Positions 11,473 through 16,376 of a DNA stretch of 16,376 bases are shown in pieces (the first letter of the stretch is position 1; every line of letters begins with the position of its first letter). A program made the translations under genes and the position numbers. The DNA is from Chromera velia (taxonomy: Eukaryota > Sar > Chromeraceae): NCBI GenBank assembly GCA_018398765.1, contig JAHBMJ010002717.1, positions 1 to 16,376 on the forward strand, in the 5' to 3' direction. The notes under the pieces are model-generated. The model was not told where the DNA came from, did not search any database, and saw only the letters and a program-made list of their open reading frames with translations.

Positions 11473-11519
<47 letters not shown>

Positions 11520-11842
11520 CCTCCCTCTCGCCCCCTCCTCTGCGTGTGTGTGTGTGTGTGTGCATGTGCATGTGCGGTAACCCTTTCACTGCCCATGTGT
11601 CTTTTCTTTTATTGCTTTGTTGCGGTAACGTAACCCCCCTCACATTTATTTATCTGCAGGTGACGGAAGTGGATGCTGGGCGTATCAACGAACTCTCTAA
11701 GGAATCGGACAGGGATCACAGGCCTTACGTGGTCTTTTACAGGTGCACGCAGGCACCAGCAAGAGTGCCGCTACGCGTGCCTGTCTCCATACACAAGGCT
11801 GCGCAGAAGGCGGAGCGACACGCGATCGAGAACGAACCGTGA
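163..11842 (+). CDS. Large ubiquitin-specific protease (USP35/38-like), 15 exons
   Basis: Cysteine-type deubiquitinase that would cleave ubiquitin from proteins. Exons: 163-343, 481-1807, 2077-2715, 3075-3195, 3987-4131, 4709-4965, 5325-5450, 5601-7203, 8250-8433, 8782-8902, 9089-9121, 9247-9400, 9948-10228, 10974-11063, 11660-11842. Every junction keeps phase, and the total of 5,445 nt gives about 1,814 residues plus the stop codon. The ATG at 163 is preceded in frame by a TAG at 145-147. Catalytic motifs are all present (see the domain entry). The N-terminal two thirds is low-complexity and helical and was assigned by frame and phase only. Least certain are the acceptor of exon 8 (5538, 5582, 5600 and 5606 are alternatives) and the end of exon 11 (9121 with a GC donor, or 9175). 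A separate upstream gene fused by my model cannot be excluded, but no internal promoter or stop forces a split. Confidence 0.85.
2716..3074 (+). other. Intron 3 of the USP gene
   Basis: 359 bp, donor GTCAGT at 2716 and acceptor TTTTGCAG ending 3074, phase 2 on both sides (AA+G gives Lys). It holds a GTAAGT at 2810 and a TCAG/GCAG-rich stretch at 2874-2906 but no repeat of note. The reading frame is fortuitously open through part of it. Confidence 0.7.
3321..3368. repeat. Compound microsatellite (CT)n-(AC)4-(GC)5
   Basis: A CT tract at 3321-3350 is followed directly by ACACACAC (3351-3358) and alternating CG to 3368. It lies inside intron 4 of the USP gene. Confidence 0.95.
3511..3767. repeat. 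257-bp CT/TTTG pyrimidine satellite ending in (GC)8
   Basis: Almost pure pyrimidine on the plus strand: CT dinucleotides interrupted at quasi-regular 10-14 bp steps by TTTG, e.g. TCTCTCTCTTTG, repeated many times. It ends in an uninterrupted CT run (3731-3750) and an alternating GC run (3751-3767). Intronic. Confidence 0.95.
4196..4226. repeat. (TCTG)n microsatellite
   Basis: About seven uninterrupted TCTG units, followed after a short break by another TCTG/TCCG stretch near 4238-4250. Intron 5. Confidence 0.95.
4399..4454. repeat. 28-bp direct tandem duplication
   Basis: A unit starting GCTCCACACCCTCTCTAATC at 4399 is repeated at 4427 with no visible difference. Intron 5. Confidence 0.93.
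4468..4565. repeat. 33-bp minisatellite, three copies
   Basis: Copies begin at 4468, 4501 and 4534. The core is GTCCCATGCTTCCCCCCATG followed by CAAAGA. The copies are essentially identical, the first differing at its first base, and the last stops at CAAAGA. Each unit contains CATGC and GCATG-like elements around a C run. Intron 5. Confidence 0.95.
4966..5324 (+). other. Intron 6 of the USP gene
   Basis: 359 bp, phase 0, donor GTACGT at 4966 (not the GTCAGT form) and acceptor TTTGCAG ending 5324. T-rich with a T9 run near 5032, and a CCGT/CCCT-CT stretch at ~5118-5145. Nothing coding. Confidence 0.75.
7204..7264. repeat. (GTCA)5-(GT)n-(GA)n compound repeat starting at the donor
   Basis: The first bases of intron 8 are five GTCA units (7204-7223), then GT repeats to ~7248, then GA repeats to 7264. 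The splice donor GTCAGT is itself the first unit of the array. Confidence 0.97.
7204..8249 (+). other. Intron 8 of the USP gene, the longest (1,046 bp)
   Basis: Phase 1: A at 7203 plus CC at 8250-8251 gives the Thr of NLGNTC, so both ends are fixed by protein homology. It begins with a repeat array (next entry). The rest is T/C-rich with homopolymer runs (T around 7757, C and T around 8087-8110). No gene is seen. Confidence 0.95.
8434..8781 (+). other. Intron 9 of the USP gene
   Basis: 348 bp, phase 2 (AG+G gives Arg), donor GTCAGT at 8434 and acceptor GTGCAG ending 8781. It holds an (ATTC)7 microsatellite at 8595-8623 and short CTGC repeats near the acceptor. Confidence 0.9.
8595..8623. repeat. 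(ATTC)7 microsatellite
   Basis: 29 bp of perfect ATTC repeat inside intron 9. Confidence 0.95.
9401..9947 (+). other. Intron 12 of the USP gene
   Basis: 547 bp, phase 1, donor GTTTGT at 9401 (weak) and acceptor GTGTGCAG ending 9947. The acceptor is well placed just before AKLSVQTLFSDM; the donor is the choice that keeps phase 1. A 106-bp GT microsatellite lies at 9765-9870. A small extra exon around 9511-9590 after a CCCACAG acceptor is possible but has no USP-like content. Confidence 0.65.
9765..9870. repeat. ~106-bp (GT)n microsatellite with GC interruptions
   Basis: Alternating GT with occasional GC steps (GTGTGC), i.e. an almost perfect purine-pyrimidine alternation over ~100 bp. Confidence 0.97.
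10471..10564. repeat. 47-bp tandem duplication
   Basis: Two copies, starting at 10471 and 10518, each beginning TCGGACCCTTTCTTGACAGA and ending in a C/T run and TTGTCTG, with no difference seen. Intron 13. Confidence 0.95.
10667..10773. repeat. (TGTC)n/(TGCC)n compound microsatellite
   Basis: About 107 bp of TGTC units with an inner block of TGCC (CCTG) units, ending in TGAC. Intron 13. Confidence 0.95.
11064..11659 (+). other. Intron 14 of the USP gene
   Basis: 596 bp, phase 0, donor GTCAGA at 11064 and acceptor ATCTGCAG ending 11659, joining FDDSQ to VTEVDAG. It holds a (CT)n run at 11480-11516 and a (GT)n run at 11543-11562. Nothing coding. Confidence 0.92.
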
Positions 11843-12033
11843 TCATGTCTTCTGTCATGAGTGCTGCTTTATTGAAGCGATCGCTGCATAAAAACATTTT
11901 TACAACCTCTGCGATTAACTAGGCTATTAAAAGGATTAAGTCACAGAGCGAGTATTGCCGCCGAGTAAGCTAGATAATTTTTTAATTTCGTCATCTGAGT
12001 CATGATCTGACGGCTGATTAAAGAGTGACGATT

Positions 12034-12039
12034 AATAAA
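12034..12039 (+). promoter_or_regulatory. Possible polyadenylation signal of the USP gene
   Basis: AATAAA about 190 nt after the USP stop codon, in an AT-rich context. Motif match only; poly(A) signals in alveolates are often poorly conserved. Confidence 0.3.
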
Positions 12040-12042
12040 ATT

Positions 12043-12600
12043 CCGGTAAGTTGCCTTTTTGACTTACTATTTTTGATAACCGGACGGGAGGTATATTGAA
12101 AAAATTGTTAAGGGCCTTTCCAAGCTGGTGTTTGCTGTAGTGTTTGCTTCTAGCCGCTTTAAGCCCACTTATATTTATTAAATGCATATAAATTTTCAGT
12201 TTTCAATTAGTATACCCTGTATACTTCTTGAGATCCACCAACCAGACTTTTTTAAAATGATACCGGCCGGTAAGTTACCATTTCAAAAAGTTCACTTAAT
12301 TTTTTTTTGCCTTGTGTTCCTTACCTTTTTGACTTACCATTTTAACAACTGGACATTACTGGACATTTCTTCTAGTTAATTATGAATAACTTAAAAAATG
12401 GTAAAGGCCTTAAAATTAAAAGTTAGTGTTTGCGTCTAGGCCTTTTAAGTCTGCTCAGCTTTGTACCAAGCTTTGTACACAAATTTTCAGCTTCATACTC
12501 CATATACTTCTCGAAATCCACCAACCAGACTTTTTTAAAATGGGAAGTTGACTTTTTGAAAAGGTAAGTCAAAATGTCCAGTATAACCAGACTTTTTCAC
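12043..12600. repeat. Two diverged direct copies of a ~210-220 bp AT-rich repeat with inverted-repeat pieces
   Basis: Copy A is 12054-12259 and copy B 12324-12542. Both start CCTTTTTGACTTAC and share TAGTGTTTGC (12138/12424) and AAATTTTCAG (12190/12481). They end with a 27-bp identical stretch (12233-12259 and 12516-12542) ending ACCAGACTTTTTTAAAATG. CCGGTAAGTTGCC (12043) and CCGGTAAGTTACC (12267) flank copy A. Copy B is bounded by inverted sequences: TTTTGACTTACC at 12327-12338 against GGTAAGTCAAAA at 12563-12574, and ACTGGACATTT near 12358 against AAATGTCCAGT at 12572-12582. A third partial motif, TAACCAGACTTTTT, lies near 12584. No transposase is visible. It could be a non-autonomous (MITE-like) element or a local duplication. 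Confidence 0.8.
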
Positions 12601-12633
12601 CAAACATTCTTTAGGGTAGTGACTAAACTAAAT

Positions 12634-12639
12634 TTTATT
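12634..12639 (-). promoter_or_regulatory. Possible polyadenylation signal of the PTAR1-like gene
   Basis: TTTATT on the plus strand, read as AATAAA on the minus strand, about 175 nt past the PTAR1-like stop codon. Motif match only, in AT-rich DNA where chance hits are common. Confidence 0.3.
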
Positions 12640-12814
12640 ATAAAAAAGATTTAATCTAGAAAACTCTAGAGAAAACTAAGAAAAGAAGTTCAAAACAACA
12701 TGTTTTTTTTAAAAAAAAAAATTTTATGGCTTTCACGGGCTTTTTCCCCCCTCTGCCTACCTCTGCCCCAGAGGGCGGATTTTTTCTATCCATAATATAA
12801 TTACGCGGCTACAA

Positions 12815-14578
12815 TTATGAAAGAATCTGACTCTCTTCAACTCTAGGTCCGAGTTTCAGAAAGGCTGCAAGTCCGTCCACGGTTTCTCGCAATTCGGCAG
12901 CTGCGACTGTTTCTTGAGCATCAGACGATTCGAGTCCCTCTGTGCTGTTTTGCCCACTCCTTTTGCAGGTGTGGTCTGCCCGGGGCCTTTCTGCACCCCC
13001 CCCTCCCTCCCATCCGCCCGATGGGCGACCTCCGACTCCAGAGCTAGAAAACTCGAGTGGAACCCCCCCAATCTGTTCACAAATGTCTTCAAACGTTTCC
13101 AGCACACTCACGACAATGCGGGAACAGAAGTCGCGAGAGCGGGTTTCCCTGGAAGCCCTTCCTTCCTCTCCCTCCCCCCCTCTTGCGTCCGCAACAGAGG
13201 CGACCCTCTGCATGCTCTGCGTCGTTGCTCGAGTATCGTCTCCGAAACATCTTTGGACGAGTTCTGCAGTCTCTTTTGCTATTTCAGCAAACCGTTTCCA
13301 GAGATGTCCATCCTCCCTCGCGACACAAACTGTGTAGCAAACCTCTCCTGAAGACTGGCTTTTCGCCTTCTCCCTGGCCTTAACTGAGGCACGAAGGGGG
13401 AGGAGGAGTCGGAGTGGCACCAGGGCGGCAAAAAACTCCCACACAGACTCGACACCCGGGAAAAGGGAGAGAAGGGATGACGCCTTGTCACAGACAGAGC
13501 GCAGTATTTTCTCCTCTTGCGTGTTCTTCTGCTCTTGTGCCCAACCCACCCCTTCTGCTCCTTCTTTTATGTGCTGTTCAAAGTGAGCTTCCAGAACGAG
13601 AAGCTCATAACGACATAGAGAAAGGCGGTGGTGAAACACCCCAAAGTGGCTGGGAGTCTTGAAGAGACAGGCATCAAGGGATGTCGTCATGCAATCAATT
13701 GCAGCTTTCACATCTCCGCAATCAAACTTATTCTCTATCTCCGTGCCTGCCCCCAATTTCCCTCCCTCCGTCCCCCCATGCTGAAGAAATTCATCTTCAG
13801 CGACCCCCCGTCTCTGTGCCGGTGGGGGATCTCGCTTCAGCATCTCGCGGAACCGGCCGAGAAGCCACCGCCAATGTCTCCACGAATAGTAGTGCTGTTC
13901 ATTTTGTTGACTTACTTCCTCAACCAGATGTATTTCTTCTTCTGTTTGCTCAACGAATGACTTTCTCCTCCTCTCCCTCCCTCTCCCTATCTTGCTGCTC
14001 TCTTCTTCGATCTCCTTACAGGGGGGACAGAGAAAGTAAAGGTCAAGGAGCTGTTGCCTATAGGCCCAAGCTTCTCCGCTTTTCGGGTGTAGTTTCAAGA
14101 CCAGGGCAGAGAAATGAAGTTCTTCCTCAATGGACAGATTAGAATGATGGGGGGGGGATGCTCGGAACTTCTGTGCCACAACCCTGAGTGGTGGGGTTTG
14201 CGGTCGGACCAACTGAAACCGAAAATTCCATACAGAGTGGAGGTCTGCATTCATAACGCACAACCCTGCAGAAAGATCCCGCAATTCCGAATCTCCAAAA
14301 AGTCCTTCTGTGTGCTGGTCCGCGGAGACGGCAAATCGGGTGCGAAATTCTGAACTCAAGTGTTTGTAGACAAATGGAACGAAAGATCGATGAATAGCCA
14401 GGTGCCCATCCCTACAAATGACTCCAAGCCGCTCTTCATCATCCGCTTTTTCTACCGATTCCCACACGTGCTCGTGCAAGAAGGAAATCTCGCTGATGTC
14501 TTGTACGGACGACAGGAATCTTTTGAATTGACAGAAGACAGCCGCGGCCTGGGGGCCGTCCAGCATTTCCACGCTCAT
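12815..14578 (-). CDS. PTAR1-like protein prenyltransferase alpha subunit, intronless
   Basis: 587 residues from ATG at 14578 to TAA at 12815-12817. The frame is open upstream to a stop at 14645-14647 with no other Met. PPTA-type helical repeats with the N..W..R pattern are visible: ~99-124 (VMNADLHSVWNFRFQLV), ~155-180 (LHPKSGEAWAYRQQLL), ~217-240 (NEQHYYSWRHWRWLL), ~290-327 (TPSHFGVFHHRLSL) and a degenerate one at ~356-390 (LFPGVESVWEFFAAL, lacking the Arg). The long N-terminal section (~28-80) resembles PTAR1 rather than the FNTA or RABGGTA alpha subunits. In animals PTAR1 pairs with the RabGGTase beta subunit as GGTase-III, which geranylgeranylates proteins such as Ykt6 and FBXL2; the same role here is inferred. 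Charged or Gly-rich insertions (~188-215, ~250-288) and a low-complexity tail (~520-587) enlarge it. Tail-to-tail with the USP gene. Confidence 0.82.
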   Translation of the reverse strand: MSVEMLDGPQAAAVFCQFKRFLSSVQDISEISFLHEHVWESVEKADDEERLGVICRDGHLAIHRSFVPFVYKHLSSEFRTRFAVSADQHTEGLFGDSELRDLSAGLCVMNADLHSVWNFRFQLVRPQTPPLRVVAQKFRASPPHHSNLSIEEELHFSALVLKLHPKSGEAWAYRQQLLDLYFLCPPCKEIEEESSKIGRGRERRRKSFVEQTEEEIHLVEEVSQQNEQHYYSWRHWRWLLGRFREMLKRDPPPAQRRGVAEDEFLQHGGTEGGKLGAGTEIENKFDCGDVKAAIDCMTTSLDACLFKTPSHFGVFHHRLSLCRYELLVLEAHFEQHIKEGAEGVGWAQEQKNTQEEKILRSVCDKASSLLSLFPGVESVWEFFAALVPLRLLLPLRASVKAREKAKSQSSGEVCYTVCVAREDGHLWKRFAEIAKETAELVQRCFGDDTRATTQSMQRVASVADARGGEGEEGRASRETRSRDFCSRIVVSVLETFEDICEQIGGVPLEFSSSGVGGRPSGGWEGGGGAERPRADHTCKRSGQNSTEGLESSDAQETVAAAELRETVDGLAAFLKLGPRVEESQILS

Positions 14579-15295
14579 GGGACTCTGTTGGCACGCTGGA
14601 CAAGAGACGCTTCCACAAGCGCTGTTTTTGTGGTGAAGGCTGTATCAAAGGAAGGAGATGAGGCTATGTGGAGAATTCACAGAGACGGCTCTGCTCGGGC
14701 GTCTCTCTGTCAAAAGGACAGGATCAAAGGCGAAGCACTAAAAAGCAGTGAGCAAACACACACGCACCTGGCAGCAGCACAAGCTATGCAATCGCGGAGA
14801 TCTGGTGTATTGTAATATATGCGTCAGAGTCTCCGTGTCTCAAGGACTCAGATAAGTCAGACCATATGTCAGAGGCATGCACTCCCGCGCGGCCCGCCGC
14901 GGGCCCTGCATGCATGTTCAGGCCGGCCGCTCATGTCCCCCGCCGTGCGCGCGCGCGCGGCCGCAGCGCGCGCACGGCCGCAGAGACGGCTGCATGCATG
15001 GGGACCGGCCAGACGATGCCATGCAGTCTGACGGGTCATATGGACAGATGCTCGCGCAGATCTCACAGCACAGACTTCATGCACACGGATCAGTCTTTCT
15101 TCGCTTCGCACTTTTCCACTCGTATATATTGTGAGAGAGTCTGATTCATGAAGAAACGTGAAGGCAGTGGTGAACCCGTGCCCTTCGAACACGCTCATTA
15201 CATTTTCGTGCGAGTGCATTCGGAGACGTCTTGAGGCAACTTTGAAGGAAGAAGGAGAGATCGATCAGCCACCGTTCTTGCCAGCTGACGGCAAA
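14579..15295. other. Divergent intergenic region, candidate bidirectional promoter
   Basis: 717 bp between the PTAR1-like start (minus) and the lipase start (plus). It should hold both promoters and 5' UTRs. Its centre is the GC-rich palindromic block described next. A TATATATT stretch lies at ~15123-15130, about 165 bp before the lipase ATG. No supported coding region; the frames open here give low-complexity, unconserved peptides. Confidence 0.6.
14875..15000. promoter_or_regulatory. GC-rich palindromic block with TGCATGCA motifs
   Basis: GCATGCA at 14875-14881 and TGCATGCATG at 14907-14916 and again at 14991-15000. Between the last two is a perfect 13-bp inverted repeat, GCCGTGCGCGCGC (14942-14954) and its complement at 14966-14978, with an 11-nt spacer rich in GCGGCCGC. 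(T)GCATGC(A) is a known cis-element in Apicomplexa, read by AP2-family factors, so a regulatory role is plausible in an alveolate. The role is inferred. Confidence 0.5.
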
Positions 15296-16376
15296 ATGGT
15301 GTTTGGTTCTGTCTGGCGAGGGGTTCGGCGAACTTTCCGGACAGCCACCTTCTTTGTAGCCCCTCCTCCCGGGTTTGCATCATGCTGGTGTTACGTGGCT
15401 GCTGCTTGGCCTTCCACCCACCGTGTCCTCAAATGGCCTCTCCTGATCATCTTCGCGGTCATTCTGACGAACCTTTTGATCGCTTACATCTGTATTCGGT
15501 GGACTGTGAAGGCACTCGAATGGGCATTTTCTGACGGCCGCGCCCAGCAGCTCAAGCACAGTCTGAGAGAGGCGAACAACCGGAAAGACTACGGCCGGCT
15601 TGCCCGCAAGCTGGACAGGGCCACGGGGAGGGAGAGGTGGAAAGTGAAGGAGCAAAGCAGTCTGTACGACCATAATCTCGTGAGAAATCGCCTTAAAACT
15701 TTACAGTTCGCTCGGGAGACGAACAACGCAGCCCAGGTGTTGTCGTGTCTCCGGCAGGTGTGCCACGTCAACTTTGCCAACATCGAGTCCGAGCACCTGT
15801 ACGCAAAGACGTACGACGGCACGAAGTATATGATCGAGGATTTTGTCGATGAGGTGCGTAGTGCGTGCGTGGTTTTGTTTGTGCGTGTCTTCATGCTTGA
15901 TCCCAGGTCCCTGTGAGGGTCACTGCTACTCCCTCTAACGTCCTTTCTCCTTGTCTGCCAACCTGTCTGTCTACCTGTCTGTTTTGCAAATCAAGAAAGA
16001 AAAAAACAGAATGAAGAAAGAGAAAAGGGGAAAGAAAAGACGATCTAGTCTGTTCCGCTAGCGACTGTCTGCCCAAGGATCCAAGGATCCCATCGTTCGG
16101 CCTGCTTTTTTCCGGACACCTTGTTTCCTTCCTGCCTGCCTGGCTGTCCGCATTTTCATTTTCACCTATATTTATCTGCCCTGTGTCGCCTTGTGTCCTG
16201 CAGGTGTGTCGGTGCATCCGTTACCTCCAGGAGTCCGTGTGCTGCGTTGCGGATGCCGACCGTCGCCTTGTGATCTCGGTGGATCAATTTGTTCGCAAGG
16301 CAGAGGCGACTTGGGGGTGTACCGCTCTCTGTCTCTCGGGAGGGGCCGCGATCGGAATGCACCACTTTGGAGTTGT
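15296..16376 (+). CDS. SDP1/Tgl-like patatin triacylglycerol lipase, 5' part (partial)
   Basis: Exon 1 is 15296-15853 and exon 2 runs from 16204 to the window edge, phase 0, giving the first 243 residues. The start is the first in-frame ATG, in context AAAATGG; the same frame is open further upstream but has no ATG there. There is one hydrophobic membrane segment at ~47-71 (WPLLIIFAVILTNLLIAYI). A DUF3336-type region follows at ~80-215, with LYDHNLVRNRLKTLQFAR and YDGTKYMIEDFVDE. The patatin domain begins at ~225 with LCLSGGAAIGMHHFGV, whose SGGAAIG forms the oxyanion-hole glycine motif. The Gly-X-Ser-X-Gly nucleophile and catalytic Asp lie beyond the edge. Plant SDP1 and yeast Tgl3/4/5 share this order and hydrolyse storage triacylglycerol at lipid droplets; the same role is likely here. 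Confidence 0.87.
15854..16203 (+). other. Intron 1 of the lipase gene
   Basis: 350 bp, donor GTGCGT at 15854 and acceptor TCCTGCAG ending 16203, phase 0, joining FVDE to VCRCIRYLQE. It contains CTGTCTAC-type repeats (~15955-15982), a purine-rich A/G tract (~15990-16042), and CCAAGGAT tandemly repeated at ~16073-16090. Confidence 0.9.

Larger units (their letters stand above)
7176..11842 (+). other. USP catalytic domain (exons 8 end to 15)
   Basis: The domain starts at GLRNLGN at the end of exon 8. Splicing 7203 to 8250 completes NLGNTCYLNSFLQA, the USP cysteine box; the nucleophile codon is 8252-8254 (about Cys1468). Exon 10 carries the YGVGQQQDVTEAGRY stretch matching the conserved Q/D box. 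A zinc-ribbon-like pair follows: CQKC in exon 12 (codons from 9295) and CEKC in exon 13 (codons from 10025). Exon 13 also has HLFLILNRFSWN. Exon 14 has SGHYYSIG with the catalytic His codon at 10995-10997 (about His1732) and then WYQFDDSQ, holding the likely third catalytic residue. Exon 15 continues with VTEVDAGRIN and RPYVVFYRC. The domain is compact (about 330 residues) without large insertions, and the FLQAMHMT box resembles USP35/USP38. All key residues are intact, so an active enzyme is expected. Confidence 0.95.
11843..12814. other. AT-rich convergent intergenic region
   Basis: 972 bp between the stop codons of the USP gene (plus) and the PTAR1-like gene (minus). It is visibly AT-rich compared with both genes and free of the TCTG/GT microsatellites seen in the introns. 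It must hold both 3' UTRs. Its middle is a repeat block (next entry), and 12703-12725 is a T8/A10 run. No ORF with recognisable content. Confidence 0.85.

Noticed and set aside
11843-12814. A transposase or reverse transcriptase remnant in the AT-rich gap
   Set aside because: No frame on either strand shows such motifs; only short AT-rich frames are present.
14819-15219. Arg/Ala/Pro-rich ORFs on both strands around 14819-15219
   Set aside because: They arise from the GC-rich palindromic block, conflict with each other in all frames, and resemble nothing I recognise.
15158-15295. Start of the lipase at 15158
   Set aside because: The codon there is GTG, unsuitable for a eukaryotic start. The first in-frame ATG is 15296, in a good AAAATGG context.
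1-16376. tRNA or rRNA genes
   Set aside because: I saw no tRNA-like B-box with matching acceptor stems and no conserved rRNA stretches, though this was by eye only.

Overview
The window is nuclear DNA from an intron-rich eukaryote. It holds two multi-exon genes and one apparently intronless gene, with long introns full of simple repeats (TCTG/GTCT, CT, GT, TCAG, ATTC) and proteins carrying proline-, alanine- and charge-rich low-complexity stretches. This style, plus TGCATGCA motifs in a probable promoter, fits an alveolate, most plausibly a chromerid alga such as Chromera. That assignment is an impression from genome style, not a sequence match.

Layout. (1) 163-11842, plus strand: a complete ubiquitin-specific protease (USP) gene that I reconstruct as 15 exons with consistent intron phases, coding for about 1,814 residues. 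Its first ~1,460 residues are a proline-rich region, a coiled coil, a probably helical central region and a second proline-rich linker. The last ~355 residues are a USP catalytic domain most like USP35/USP38. (2) 11843-12814: an AT-rich gap between two convergent genes, holding two diverged copies of a ~210-220 bp repeat and short inverted repeats. (3) 14578-12815, minus strand: a single-exon PTAR1-like protein prenyltransferase alpha subunit. (4) 14579-15295: a divergent intergenic region with a GC-rich block containing a 13-bp inverted repeat flanked by TGCATGCATG motifs, a candidate bidirectional promoter. (5) 15296 to the right edge, plus strand: the 5' part of a patatin-type triacylglycerol lipase of the SDP1/Tgl3-4-5 class (membrane segment, DUF3336, start of the patatin domain), cut by the window end.

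The three genes have ordinary eukaryotic roles (deubiquitination, protein prenylation, lipid-droplet lipolysis). I see no operon, pathway cluster or defence or mobile system linking them. The most unusual signal is the splice-site usage: introns mostly begin GTCAGT and almost all end GCAG, and some donors have grown into TCAG tandem arrays.
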